Source: Proteromonas lacertae (lineage: Eukaryota; Sar; Bigyra; Opalinata; Proteromonadidae). Taken from it: a stretch of 64,000 bases of DNA. This document shows, piece after piece, positions 13,472 through 26,400 of this stretch. The notes under the pieces were generated by a model. That model ran no database searches. It was not told the DNA's origin and saw only the letters and a program-made list of their open reading frames with translations. Where the stretch lies: positions 62,001-126,000 of the forward strand of contig NGBS01001175.1 in NCBI GenBank assembly GCA_002245135.1, read 5' to 3'. Within the stretch, counting starts at the first letter, position 1; each line of letters starts with the position of its first letter. A program made the translations under genes and the position numbers.

Positions 13472-16400
13472 ATTTTATTATCTTCTTCATCTCTAATTAT
13501 ATTTGCTAATGTATCATCAACATAGTGATTGACAAATGAACTTAGTCTAGAACTAATCTCTGAAGATTTTACAGATTTGTCTGATGTAGATACTTCTGTA
13601 CTATTATTATCATTTATTCTGTTTAGATCAACTTCATTAGTAAATATATTATTTCTGTTATTATCAAGAATTGTTTCATCAACTGAGTTTGTTATTATTA
13701 CATCACTTCCATCAATTCTTATACTTCCTGATCCACTTAATTTCCTTCCAGAACTAATTAAATCAGTTGCATTCACTCCTGAAGCTATTGATAAATGAGG
13801 CGTTACTGTTTCTGAATTTTCTCTACTTCTTTCATTATTAAGATTGCTTTCATCCTCTGTTTATTTACTTCTTCATCTTCTTTTACTTCCTCATCTTCTA
13901 CCTTATCTTCCACTTTATTTACTTCCTCTTCTTCTGTTTCTTCTTTCACTTCTTCCTGTGGTAATTCTTCTTCAACTACTTCTTCAGGTTTTTCTTCTAC
14001 TCTTTGATTCTTTCTAATTATATAGTTCTATGAAATAATAAATAGCATAAACATCAATATACTCTTATATTTCTAGTAATAATTTCACTTGCCTTATTTT
14101 TATGATCATATTTCTCTTTCATCTTTTCTTTTTTTCTTTTGAAGAATGTCTGAATCATAATAACCGCATGTAATTTCTTTTCTCTTTCTCTTCTTATTCT
14201 ATCCAATTCTTGCTTATTTGCATTATACAATACTTCATATTTAGATTTTTCTATTAATTTCCTATTTTGATAACAATTATAAACTAGAATATAATACAAT
14301 TTCAGTTGCTCAATTTCTTTTCTTAGTTTTAATATTTCTTGATTCTGAGAATTAACAATACCATCTCTTACAGCATATTGTTCTTGACAATTCTTAAGTT
14401 CATTCTATAGAAATAATAATAATAAAACAAATAATTAATACTTTCAATTCTCTTATTCTCTTAACTGATTTTTTGACTCTTTCTTGAAGTAAATCATCTT
14501 TATGTAATAAATCATTGTATGTATTTGTTTGAGTCTCTAATTCATTATTCAAATTACTTATTTCTTTTTGTAGACTTGATATTATTTCATTTGATTCAGA
14601 TGCTATATTGGTTTCTTTCTCTTTTTCTTTATATGATTCTAATTTTGTCCTTAAACACAATATTATCTTGTCTAAATAAGTAATTCTCTCTTCTAATGCT
14701 TCTCTTGGAGCTGTTTTTAGATTAATGGCTTTTCTACTTGTAACATTTAAGGCAGCAGTCATAAAATTCTTATTCTCTTTACATTTCTTTTTATATTGTA
14801 TTTTTAAATGATCATATTCTTGCTGTAATTTCGTCAATTGAGATTTATACAAGTTAGCTTGAGATGCATATTTTCTAACAGATAAATCTAACTTATCAAC
14901 AGGAATAGGTGAATCAGAAGATCTTTTAGTTGGAGGAGTAGCTACTGGTGTTGAATAAAGTACTCTTCTTGGACTTCTATCAGATTGCTGCATATAATGA
15001 GGTAATACATTACTTGGCCCATTATTCAATACAATTATTGGTTTATATTCACCATTTTCAGTTAATGAATAGAAAGTATGTTTTCTCAATTCCCTCATAT
15101 CTTCATTGTGATGTTCTATACAACAATCAATACAAAAATATCTATTACATTCTTTACACAATCGAATTCCTGGTTTTCTACTACATGTTGAACATCTTTC
15201 ACATCTTTCTAAGGTAATATCAATTTTCTTTAATAACGAACCAATATAAATATTAAATTCTTCCCATTGTATAGAACCATCATTGTTAGTATCAATTTCA
15301 TCAAATAATCTCTTCATATCATCTCTACTTCCACTACATCCAGCAAATTCAAACAATTCTCTAATTTTATCATTATTTTCCATTGCATAACATAATTCTT
15401 CAAATGATATTGTTCCACTTCCATCTTTGTCTATTTTGTAAAACATTCTTTTTAGGTTTGATATCGTTGAATATCTATTCAATGTATTAGATCTATCTGT
15501 ACCAACCATTTCACTTTTCGCTGGTAATTTGTGTATAAGAATTTCCATTTTGCATGAATAATTATTATCCGATTCTATTTCATAAATATCCGTCTTTTCT
15601 ACTCCTTCAATTGTAGTAATAGGAATAACTATTTTACCTATTATATTATCTAATATATCATCTTTATCTTCTAATATATAGAGAGAAATGAAAGAATCAA
15701 TTCCTTCAAAAGTAATCACAATTTCATCAGATAATATCACATTATCTTTTACACTTTCATATAATTGAGATTTTTGAAATTGACACTTTTGATTAGCTCT
15801 TAATTTGAAGAATATATCCATTGGATCTTTGACTGGTAAGCCTTCCTTTCTAAACTCTTTTAAATTCAGTAATTTTACTAATAATCTGTTTGTTGATACT
15901 GGCGGATTTGTTGGTATTGTTTTTACTACTGATAATTCTAATTCTATTGAACCAGCTGGAGTTCTAGTTGCACAATCCATTAAGTTACATTTTCCTATAT
16001 AATAGAACTTCTCAATTTCTTCTTCATTGTTGTCTAAATGAAATGATAATACTCCATTTGACCTAACTTTATCACTTTTCAAAGTATTCTAAAAAGAAAT
16101 AATCAATAGAATATAATATTATATATACATCACAGAGTAAATTAACAAAAAGCGAAGAACAACTCTCATAAAATGGAGGTAAAGGGAAGATAAAGTATTT
16201 CATTCCAATTTGGTTCATTTCCTATATCTAACGATGGACTTGTTTTTACTATAAACTGTTTTCTTCCTTCGAGATATAATTCCAATCTATATTTAATAAT
16301 AATAAAATAAAGCATAATTAATATAATACAATGGATGTAATATTCCATTAAAAGTCCTATCGATTATTCTAACTCCTTTCTTTATATTAATACACAAATA

Positions 16401-17317
16401 ATTATTAACACTACTCTCATTTAAACTCTGAAATATCTCAGTCTTTTCTAAATCATCACTTTCAACAGAAGGATTTGTTATGTATTGAATAATCAATCTA
16501 ATTTCACCTTCTTTAAAACCACTCTTTAAATCAGATGTAAATGGATACCAACGATCAATTAAATGATTCTGTGAAGTGATAATATTAGACAGTGGAATAT
16601 CACAATATCCAATACATTCATTTATATCATCACTGATTAATTTCAAATTAAGAAATGGATCAGAATATTCATTGTAAATTGACTGATAAGGGATAGAGAA
16701 TTGTTCATTATAAATGATTTGATTTCCTGTTATTTTTCTATATTTTGAACATTGACACTATATTTAATATAATAAATAATAATAATATATATATATACAC
16801 CACAACCACAAACAAATTTGACTGTAATTCCTTCACATTGTCTGACAGTTCTTAGTTTTCTTATACTAATTAAATGAATCTATTTATATAATAATATTAA
16901 TAATAATAAAACTAGAAATACATGTAAAGATCCATTTGGTGTATTAATTAATGGTTTTTCAAACAGTTGAATTATTCTCTTTTTATTCGTTTCATCATCT
17001 TCTAATATTCTGTTATTATTACTTCTAACAAACGCTTTTGTTTCATTCTTTGATACATCTGTATTAACAGATTCAAAATACATTTTTAAATGAATTCCAC
17101 AGTTTATTTCACCTTCTAAGTCTAGCCATATATCTACTAATGATTCTATATTCACTATAAACCCAGGAACTGATATTAATTTTGAACATCGAACAATATT
17201 TAAATTATTCTTTGCATCTACAAATTCAAACGAGATAATATCCAATTTGTTTTGTCTAATACTCCAATTGATGGGTAAATGAAACATTTCATTGATATTC
17301 TCATTATCTATTAATTA

Positions 17318-17349
<32 letters not shown>

Positions 17350-18416
17350 CTTTTACTATTATCAATTAGTACTGAATTTAAAACAGTTTTATTTAAACTA
17401 ATTCTAATAAAATAAGGAAGATATTCACTTAAATTAACATTTACTCCTTTTATTTCTATTAATTCTATATGTAATTTACCATAATAGAAATTAACCACAT
17501 TTTTAGCATTTTCTGGTGGAATTTCACTACTTTCATTACATATACCTTTACGATCTTCATTTTTAACATATAAATTCTCTATAACTTTCATATTTCTTTT
17601 AGTCTCAAGCTTTATTTGAAATTCTTTAGTTTTATCATTTTCATCCATGCAATTCACTCCAATTTGTTTCTTTTCATTTTTATTTAAACTAATAATATCT
17701 AATACATGAAAAAACACTTTAAATTGATGTACTACATCCTGTTTCATTTTAGATTTCATTATTAATGTTATTTCTAGATACTCTACATCTATATCATGTA
17801 TTAACATAGCATTATTTGAACAAAAGAAAATTTCATTGTTTACTATATTTCCTGTAATAATTGTTGAGTTATTATATGGTTTAACTTCCACTTTTGCTTC
17901 ACATACACAGTTTTTTGGAAGTGTTAAACTCTTAATAAATAAATTGTAATTATAACAATAAGGTATTGTTATTCTATCTTTATATTCATTATGTAATTCT
18001 TCTATTCTATTAGTATCTATTAAATCATCATTCTCACTTATCAAAATAACTAAACATAATTCACACACCTTTTTATTTAGATCTGAAGAAAAAGTAGGTA
18101 TAGTTTTCAAGTAAAGTTTATTTTCTTCTAAATATTTGTTTGATATACATATGCCTGACTCACCTAAAAGGGTCTTATCTGAGTAAAAGTAAAAATTAAC
18201 TAAATTTGAGTCTTCTATTAAAGGTAGCTTAAAAGTAACATTCCATTCGCATTTTTTGTTAGTTTCAGTTTTTTCTTCTGTTCTTACTGCCTTACTTGAT
18301 TCATTATTACAGTCCACCTCAATGAAATACTTTTCATCGATACCAGAAGAGTAAAGCAGATGAATAAATCTAATTACAATATATAGAAGTCATTAATACA
18401 TCGATTTTTCACTCAT
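11837..18416 (-). CDS. Giant C2 / EF-hand / B-box / coiled-coil / IQ-repeat protein
   Basis: The start is the ATG at 18416 (MSEKS), followed by a 30-nt intron (18370-18399). The N-terminal third holds several C2-like segments (for example LHIELIEIKGVNV, GSLHIHLISIRKL, CDIPLSN...RWYPF, and NEPNWNEILYLP near 16200). A canonical EF-hand pair follows (DKDGSGTISFEEL and DTNNDGSIQWEEF, 15440-15260), then a B-box-like zinc site (CERCSTC ... CKECNRYFCIDCC ... HH, about 15200-15100), a long coiled coil and an IQ motif (MIQTFFKRKK). An acidic region with a run of Asp leads to IQ units (SAIKIQSIYRGYNTRKN). Calcium and calmodulin responsiveness is inferred from the modules. Copies 2 and 3 of the IQ unit do not stay in frame, so the 3' end is uncertain. 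A 31-nt intron near 12030 would take the frame to 11837. Confidence 0.6.
12560..13330 (-). repeat. Tandem IQ-coding repeat, about 300 bp per unit
   Basis: Three successive units encode an acidic segment (SPSVDYNLDNEEE), a basic IQ motif (IKIQSIYRGYNTRKN) and a linker (SGENSETLKN). The DNA of the units is nearly identical. Copy 1 (about 13330-13030) is in frame. Copies 2 and 3 carry single-base length differences relative to copy 1, at CTTCAAGTGG (about 13015), GAGAGAAACTC (about 12725) and a shared ACGAAGAG (about 12880 and 12600). Confidence 0.75.
13410..13470. repeat. ATC/GAT triplet run coding for poly-Asp
   Basis: An uninterrupted triplet array reads CAT/ATC on the plus strand and GAT (Asp) on the coding minus strand. 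It gives about 17 consecutive aspartates within the acidic linker of the C2/EF/IQ protein. Confidence 0.9.
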
Positions 18417-18585
18417 AAATTTAAAAACAGAAATATTTTCAATAACCAATTTCAGTTTTTTCAATCACCAACTATTAAAAAAATATATTTTGATTGATTC
18501 AATAACGATTATTATTTTAAAATGCCTCAAAACAAAACAATTAAAAGGCTCCTCACAATTAATTTGAATTTCATCTTCATTATAT

Positions 18586-19522
18586 TTAATCTTTATCTAC
18601 ACGACCTGTAACACGACCAGTTCTACGGGCTGCAATTAAACCAACCTTTTGACCAGCAGATGCTTGTCTCTTTATTGTAGCTGGATGACCAATATGTTGA
18701 TGATTACCACCACCATGTGGATGATCAACGGGGTTCATAGCCACACCTCTAACCTTAGGCCATTCCTTTCTCTTTGCCTTGTATTTATGATATGCACGAC
18801 CAGCTTTTAATATTGGTTTATCCATTCTACCTCCACCAGCTACTAAACCTACCATACCTCTACAGTTTGAACTTACAGTCTTTTTAGCTCCTGATGGCAT
18901 TCTTAAAAATGTTTGATTGTTATCACTATGACTGATAATTGCAGCATAATCTCCTGAAGCTTTAGCGATTTTACCTCTATCACCTGGTCTTTCTTCTACA
19001 TTACAGACTACTGTACCTTCTGGTAATGATTTAAGTGGTAAAATATTGCCGATTTGACATTTTGCTTTAGCACCAGCAAATACATATTGACCTGTGTACA
19101 TACCTTCTGTAGCAACTAATGTTACATTATCTCTTTGATAGTGATATCTATATAATTTAATTAGACTAGAAAATACGGGTTCTTAAATTGAACTCTGGCA
19201 ATTGGTGCACCTCTACCTGGATCATGTAAAATGTGTTTTACAACACCTTTAACATAACCTTCTCTTTCAGCATAGTCTAACTTTCTTAAATGAGAAGCTC
19301 CTTTTCTGTGAGCAGTATGTGCCTATTCAATAACAATTAAATATCATACGAAGAAAATTCCTCCAACTCTACCCTTTCTCTGTGCTATAAAAATAGATAG
19401 TAAAAGTAATGATTATATATAGTTGAATTAAAAATCATAAATCGCTTTATGAAGACAGCAGTAAATATAAAATAACAATATATAAGCTTCAAAGTATATA
19501 TACATCTGATAACTCGCCCCAT
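18586..19522 (-). CDS. RPL8: Cytosolic large-subunit ribosomal protein L8 (uL2)
   Basis: The exons join to the classic eukaryotic uL2: [23 protein letters not shown], the PSGAKK segment, [25 protein letters not shown], and the near-invariant [15 protein letters not shown] loop whose histidine sits at the peptidyl-transferase centre. The start at 19522 is fixed by the family N-terminus. Three introns are present: 19385-19503 (119 nt, much longer than any neighbour), one near 19324-19350 (27 nt) and one near 19145-19172 (28 nt). Length and motifs match the family, so it should be functional. It is transcribed divergently from the peroxiredoxin-like gene across a 467-bp gap. Confidence 0.97.
19385..19503 (-). 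other. Long first intron of RPL8 with internal hairpin
   Basis: Coding-strand GTATATAT to TTTTATAG, 119 nt, separates the first six codons from the rest of uL2. Nearly all other introns here are 26-60 nt. It contains a perfect 7-bp inverted repeat closing a four-base loop at 19435-19452 (coding strand TCATAAA, GCGA, TTTATGA). I see no C/D-box pair that would mark a snoRNA. Confidence 0.8.
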
Positions 19523-19606
19523 TAAAATAAATGTTAATGTGAGGAGGGGGTAAATATTAATGGTATTTTTAAATAGGAATTTCTATACATTCATCATCCC
19601 AAATAA

Positions 19607-19617
19607 ACTTGGCTTGA
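19607..19617 (+). promoter_or_regulatory. TGGCTT motif copy (ACTTGGCTTGA)
   Basis: It lies 85 bp upstream of the RPL8 ATG. The surrounding AAATAAACTTGGCTTGA is identical to the sequence beside the LYR gene start at about 31007-31023. Confidence 0.45.
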
Positions 19618-19920
19618 GTTTTATTCTTGTTTTTCTTTCTTCTTACGTGATGATTAATTCAGACTTATAATTCGTAAAACATCGTAGAATATTGTAATAA
19701 ATACACTGTGATAATAAAGGGACTTATACATGAAATATACATTCTTAGACTATATTATACTCTTTAAAGTGTAAATATATACATAAGTATTTATTTATGA
19801 GAATGTAATTAACATTAGTTGGAAGAATGAAATAGTCATTCCTCTTTCATTTGATGTCCTATCAATATTTGCATGGCTAGTGATAGGCTAATTGTTTTCA
19901 AATAACTCTTATGGTTTATA

Positions 19921-19932
19921 TATGGCTTATTG
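19921..19932 (+). promoter_or_regulatory. TGGCTT motif copy (TATGGCTTATTG)
   Basis: It lies about 58 bp upstream of the peroxiredoxin-like ATG on its sense strand. ATATGGCTTATTGTT recurs exactly at about 31053-31067, upstream of another + gene. Confidence 0.45.
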
Positions 19933-19989
19933 TTTTTATAAACAATTTTGATAAAAAGATTCGTTTTTCTATTTCGTTTTTATTTTGAA

Positions 19990-20688
19990 ATGGTTTTGAA
20001 TATAGGCGATAGAGTGGAAGATTTCTATTCAAAAGTATTTCTTTGACTAATAAATTGTTCATAGACACAATTAGGCACATTATATTTTAAAGATTTCATA
20101 CTTGGGAATTGGACTCTTGTTATTACATTCTCAAAATCATATGATCCAGTAGTAGCAACTGTATATTAAATAATTATTAACTTAAATAAGGAATTGGGAA
20201 TGATTTCCAAATTGAAAGGTGAATTTGATGCTAGAAAGGTTAATATATTTGGAGTTATATTATCTGAGTCTTCTAGTTTAGATGGTTTCATTCAAGATGT
20301 ACAAGAAACACAAGCATGTACTATAAAATTCCCAATAGTTGCTGATGTTGATGGAAGTGTATTAGAAAAAGTATATTTATTTGTAAATTATATAATTACA
20401 TAGTTTGATGCATTGAAAAGAAATGATGAAGGTATTCAACCACAAGGACTTAATTGTGTGTTTTTAATAGATCCAAATGGATCAATAAGAGCTAAACAAA
20501 TATATAGTAGTATAATAGGTAGAAATATGTATGAAATCATCAGATTAATAGATTCTGTAATACTGTTTGAGTATTATCAAGTTGCAACAGCAGGAAATTG
20601 GAAATATGGTGATGATGTGATAGTTTCTAATGATCTATCTTATGATAAACTTTTACAAATGTATGCCACAAGGAGTAACTACGATTAA
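19990..20688 (+). CDS. Peroxiredoxin-6-type protein lacking the peroxidatic cysteine
   Basis: Four exons are separated by introns at 20035-20064, 20161-20190 and 20371-20403. The spliced protein follows the 1-Cys (Prx6) peroxiredoxin fold end to end: an N-terminal GDRVEDF, the LGNWTLVITFSKS strand, ATELGMISKL, a central FPIVADVDG, FLIDPNGSIRA, GRNMYEIIRLIDS, and the C-terminal extension with VATAGNWKYGDDVIV. Family length is normal. At the active site, where peroxiredoxins have TPVC-TTE, this reads DPVVATE. The catalytic Cys is Val and the Thr is Asp. The only cysteines (in QACTIKF and LNCVFL) are elsewhere. Peroxidase chemistry by the usual mechanism is therefore not expected. What role it has instead cannot be told from sequence. 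Confidence 0.85.
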
Positions 20689-20854
20689 TTCTTATTGGAA
20701 AACTACTCCCTCTCCTGATAAATAATTTTACTTATATTTATTAAAATATGTTTATTTTCATTCACAAACAATACTATACATAAATATTTAGTCATTTACA
20801 TAAATAATTAAACAAATTATTAATGAATAAAAACACATGAAAACATAATGATCG

Positions 20855-22480
20855 TTATTGTGATGATGGTATTTGAATAGGTATTTTTGGTAAAGATGGA
20901 TTTGACTTTCTATCCAATGGAGTAACATCATTCTCCATTATTTGTGTTATTTCTTCTTCTTTCTTTTCATCTAATAAATTCTCATTTATACTGTTATTCT
21001 TCTCCACATCTTCTATTGATTCACAACCACTACAATTGTCAGCAGCATCTAAATAATGTCTTATAAATGGAATTAAAAATAATGGATATAAGTTGATGAT
21101 ATTTGTAATAACTAACAATAACCAGAATTGATTATAATCTGTAGTTGTTATTCCTAATAATTCTAATAATGCTGAACTTATATAACCAGAAATAGATGAA
21201 GCTAAGTCACAAGTCGATAGTAAAATAGCCCATATCATTCCTTCTATACCTTTTGGACATAATTTAGCACTGATTATAATTATTGGCATATAGGCAATTT
21301 GTCCAGCAGCTGTACATAATGCTTCATCAATACCAGCAAACCAAGCAAGTGGAATATGTGTAATTCTAATTAAAAATAAAATAAAATATTTAAAAAATAC
21401 TTGTAAAAATCAGTGACAAATGCAATTTGAGTCATTGCTGTAGCAGCATTTAATACACCAGTAATAATGAACAATTTCCATAAAGGTAATTTCGTTAAAA
21501 ATACTTTATACATGTAAATACCTAAAACTGAAGCAATTGATGAAATAAAATTGATTATATTCACTTCCCAATTCTTCACTTGTTGAGCAACCATTAAATA
21601 TTGATTAATTACTAAAGAAGCATTTGGAGTTACTTTTAAGATAAAGAGAAACAATAGAATCGGCCAAATTGCTTTATTTCCTAAAAACCCTTGATTATTA
21701 CCTTTAAATAGTATATTATAAGCTTGTTTAAATCCATCAACATATTTCTTTGTTACCTCTACTGGTTTTGTTTCTTTTATAAATACTGCAGCGAATGGTA
21801 AACCAGCACTTATAGTTGCAGTTATTAAAAACATCAGTTGTGGTGATATGTCAAACTATTCATTTAATATTTTGTAAATATTTATACATAAAGTAACAAT
21901 ATACTTCCTATACTTCCTGTCAATGTCCCAATGCATCTTGCAATCATACAATTGGATTGTAATTTACCTTTGTCATTTTTGTCATTTTGAACTCTTTCAA
22001 CAACAAGTGTATCAATCATTAACTCATATCCTGCCATTCCTGTTTCTAATACAATACCTACTGCAACAGCTGAATAAAAACTTTTAACTATATAACCATA
22101 AAGTCTATTCAATAATAGAGGATTATCATTAATACACATAACTTCCAGCCATCATAATATAGTATATAAAAACATATGCTTTTCTACGACTTCCACATAT
22201 AGGAAACATATCTGAAATAAATCCATACAGCAACTACGTTATTAGATTATGAAAGATACTTTTAGATATGTTGGTATGAAAACAGTTGCATAGTATGAAG
22301 TAATATCTGATGGTTGAAAATTCTATAATCAAAAGAAACTAGTTAGAAATATACAACATCTACAGCCAGATACACATACAACGCAGTCAATGGCAATACC
22401 ATTGCAACAGACGAAAAGAAATACATGATATAAATCAAATAAACATCTTTAAACACACAATTCATTTTTTGAATTTTCAT
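20855..22480 (-). CDS. BT1 / folate-biopterin-type major facilitator transporter
   Basis: The start is the ATG at 22480 (MKIQKMNCVFKD). About twelve hydrophobic segments are spread over the exons. Family signs are YLKLLYGFISDMFPICGSRRKAY (the MFS loop with Gly-x-x-x-Asp and Arg-Arg), MIDTLVVERV, IKETKP, and SAKLCPKGIEGMIWA, a hallmark of the BT1 family. The C-terminus is a cytosolic acidic tail. Five introns can be placed, including 26-nt and 31-nt ones near 22240 and 22100 that repair apparent frame breaks. Family members carry folates, pterins or related compounds across plasma or organelle membranes; the substrate here is unknown. Confidence 0.8.
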
Positions 22481-22577
22481 TCATTAAACACGCTCAAAAA
22501 TCAAACGAATAGATTTTTTGAAACACAATTAAAACATGATTATAATATATTTTATTAATATAAGATTATAAGGTTAT

Positions 22578-23409
22578 TTATAAAGATGATAGATGGTCAT
22601 TCATCCTGTTTATTAAGGCCTTTGATGCATTTTGAGCTTCTTCATTCCAAATTGGATTATTAAACTGTTTTGAAACAATAGTTTTAACAAACGACTGTAA
22701 ATCACATTTTGATTTAATAGCAGATACATCTAAAGTTGCAATATACTTACTCAAAGCACTAGGATCAGTTAAAGATGGAACAATTTTCTCAAAAGATTCA
22801 ATTAATGATTTTGTTTCTTTTGATAATTCCTTTAGTTGAACAGTTTGCTGTTGTATCTGTTGTATTTGTTGTTGTTGTTGTTGGTTCTGATTAATCATAC
22901 GTTGTTGCTGCTGTAATTGCTGAAATGAAGTAGATTGATTCATATTCTGTTGTTGTTGTTGTTGTTGATTAAACATCATCATATATTGTTGTAATGCTTC
23001 TGGTGGTATAAAATTAGTTGGTGTTGGTTGTTGTAATGATGTTGTAGCTGCTGTTGGTGCAGGAGGTGGAATTACATTACTAGTTGGCATGTTTGTAGTT
23101 TGTAAAAGTTGTAATAATTGTGGATTGTAAAAAGGTAAATTAGACATCATTGGAATAGCAAATGGATTATTCTGATTTGAATTTTGACTGTTATTAGGTT
23201 GAGGTTGTTGTGGTGGTGGTTGTAATACAGCTGCAGGATTCATTGGCTGCCCTCCACCATAGAATTGATTTAATAAAGACATATCCATCATTTGAGGTTG
23301 CATTGGGAACGGAAGTGGATTTTGAGCGTTACTTTGTGGTGGTATAAATTGATTAAGATATTGTTGTTGTTGTTGAATTGATTGGAAACCAGGGTATAAT
23401 TGAGGAATC

Positions 23410-23443
<34 letters not shown>

Positions 23444-26400
23444 GCATAAACAATTGATTGTTTATACTCATAAACTTTGGATCAATTGGTATATTCTGAA
23501 CTGCATTAGTATATTTACCAGCCATTACTGGTGGAACAACATTCGTAGATGGATTTAAGTTAGGTATTGATGTTGCAGCTGATAAAGCAGCTGATGATAA
23601 TGCAATTGGAGTTGCTGTAGTAGAAGAAGTTGTACTGCTAACATTCAACTTCCTGGTTGATTTTCTTCTTTTCTTTGGTTTTTCATCATCATCAACATCT
23701 GATAGTTGTTTGTAATATTCATTAATAACAGGGTCATCTACATCATCAGTAAATAACTTTCTTTTTAATTTACCAGTTTGTGATCTAGTTACAATACCAC
23801 TTTCACTATTTTTACCAGACATATTGCCTTCACTATTATTATCATTATCATCAGATTGTATTACATTTCCATCATTATTACCTTTATCCATTTGTATATC
23901 ATTTGGTGCAGTAGAAGTTGAATTATTATTATTATTATTATTATTATTATTTTCATTTAATTTTGGTGATAATCTTGATGATCGACGAGTATACTTCCTT
24001 TTTTCTTCATAATTTTCATCTTCTTCCATTCTAAAATCATCTGATTTAGGTGTATTATCACTTCGTAAATCAGATTCATCATCTGCTGAAGATCCATTTG
24101 CATTATGATGTCTTCTTGTTTTCATTGAATGGACTCTTTCATTTGATGGTACTGGTGGTGTTACTGATAATGACAATCCTCTTAAGAATAAACTTACTTC
24201 AGATACTGTATAGATTGGATTATCCATATAATTAATTAATTTACTTTTATCTAATACAGATAATTTGGATAATGATGGTAATTGATGTGATTTAGTCTTT
24301 GTTGTTGCAACATTTATTTCATTCATACAATTAGTTAATGGTGTAGCATCATTCATCAAATAGAAGTCAAACATAGGAGAACCATATACTTTAAATGGAT
24401 TCTTAAACTTCCAAAATCCACCAACTGGCCACATAGTGCTTGGTTGATTGACTATTCTTTCTATTAATATTTGTCTTGCTGATGGTGAATATTCATAATC
24501 AGTTCCATAACATGATTCTATATCTGGTAATGACAATGTTCCTCTACGATCAGCGTATAAACTAGCAGCTGGATTATTTACTGTCTGTTTATACCATCCT
24601 ACTAATTGTCCCCATGCATAGCAACCACCATATCTTCTTACATCTCTATATCGTACTTGCATTGCATTTGCGACTGGTGCATTTGTTACATCTTTTCGTT
24701 TGAATCCTTTATTCTTTTTGATCTGTTTTCTGGCTGGAGTTTCATCATCATTATCATCTTCATCATCACTGGAGTTTTTCTTCTTTTTAAGTGCTTTTTG
24801 GAAGGAATCATTAGACATTCCTAAATCACATGTTCTAATATCAACATCACTAGTAAATCCTTGATAAGTGGCTGTTGTTGTAAAGAAACAGTTTGTTTCG
24901 ATGTATAATACTAATAAATCATGAGCAGCTAAATGTCTGGCAGTTCTTCGTGGTTTCATTTCTAATAATAAATCTTTCACTTGCTTCATTCTATTCTTAG
25001 CATCATCTAAATCTTCAGCTTGACAAGAGACTATTTCACCTATTTTTTTAATAATTGGCATTTCATTTTGAATTTGATTGGAGATAATACATGAGTATAA
25101 TCTCTTTATTAATGAATGTTCATCATTCCATAAGTAATCTCTAACTTCGTGTGATCTTAGTAATCTTAATGGAAGTGTATTTGCTGCATTCTCTTGATGT
25201 CTTAGGAAGTATAATATCTTATCAATTGTTACTACTAAATTGTGTAAACGTGAATTTCTAACTCCTTTTGCTTCAATCTATTAATAATATATATAATAAC
25301 ATATTTATAATACTTCAGCAGATTCTTGATTATATAATACAACAGGTGTTGTAATTTTCACTAATTCTGATGGTAATACTTGATATTCATATAATATATA
25401 TTCAGATATAAGAGCAGCATATTTCTTCAACCACAATGGTGCATTTTCTAATACAGAATCTCTTATACCAATGTTAAATAATAACTTCTCATCATCAGAA
25501 GTATATTCTTCAACACAACTTCTCAATATAATAGCAGTACGACTTAAGAATGTATGTGAATTGGACATTACTTGTTGAAATGCTCTAGCATTAGTGAAAT
25601 ATAAGAATGAACCTCTACACTTTACACTTGAACATAGACAAATAGCTGCTCTATATTCTTCTTCACTTTCACTAACACATGCATAATCAAATGTCAATTC
25701 TTCACCTTCAGCAATATCTCTTATCGCATATACAACAATAGTGAATTGACCATTCACATTGACTGTCATTGTAGCACAATTAGGATCACAGGAATGACAT
25801 AATCTACTTCCTAAATTACCTCTACATACTGGATCAACAAATAATACATCATATCCTTTCTCATCCTCTATATTTCTCTCTAATGTAATATTATAGAAAT
25901 CAGGTAAGACTGGTTTATATCCTAATCTCTTTTGTGCATTCTTTATACCATCTTGTTTCTCAAACCATCTCCAAGGTGGATATACTTCTCCTAGATAAGG
26001 AGCTATGGCTGTTGTTTCTTTAATTCCTCCTTTTCTTTTACATATTATTCCCATTCCTTTAGGATGTATACGGAAGTGTCCTAAATCACGAGTTGTGGTT
26101 TGTTCTAAGATTGCTAAGGCAGTTAATGCTATATCTTTATCATCACTATCTGCTAGTTTTACTAATGTATAATTCATATTATAAGCATCATCAGAGGGTA
26201 AGGAATTAATAGTTCTTGAGATATACACTCGAATATAGTTTTGTGCATATTCTAATGATTTCCCTATTGCCATTATGGAGATTTCTAAACATCTGCGAGT
26301 GTAACAGTCCATTCCCCACACATTCTGAATATGAATGTCAGATTCTGGATTGATAAAGTGATTTTGTTGTGCTTCACGATTATTACAGTTATATTCACTC

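Larger units (their letters stand above)
19523..19989. promoter_or_regulatory. 467-bp divergent intergenic region, RPL8 / peroxiredoxin-like
   Basis: No ORF or tRNA is recognisable. It holds two copies of a TGGCTT motif (19607-19617 near RPL8, 19921-19932 near the + gene). An inverted repeat with a 7-bp stem (CCTATCA / TGATAGG) and a 16-base loop lies at 19858-19887. Presumably it drives both genes. Confidence 0.5.

Noticed and set aside
19385-19503. snoRNA in the RPL8 intron
   Set aside because: No paired C (RUGAUGA) and D (CUGA) boxes and no H/ACA tail; only the small hairpin is reported.
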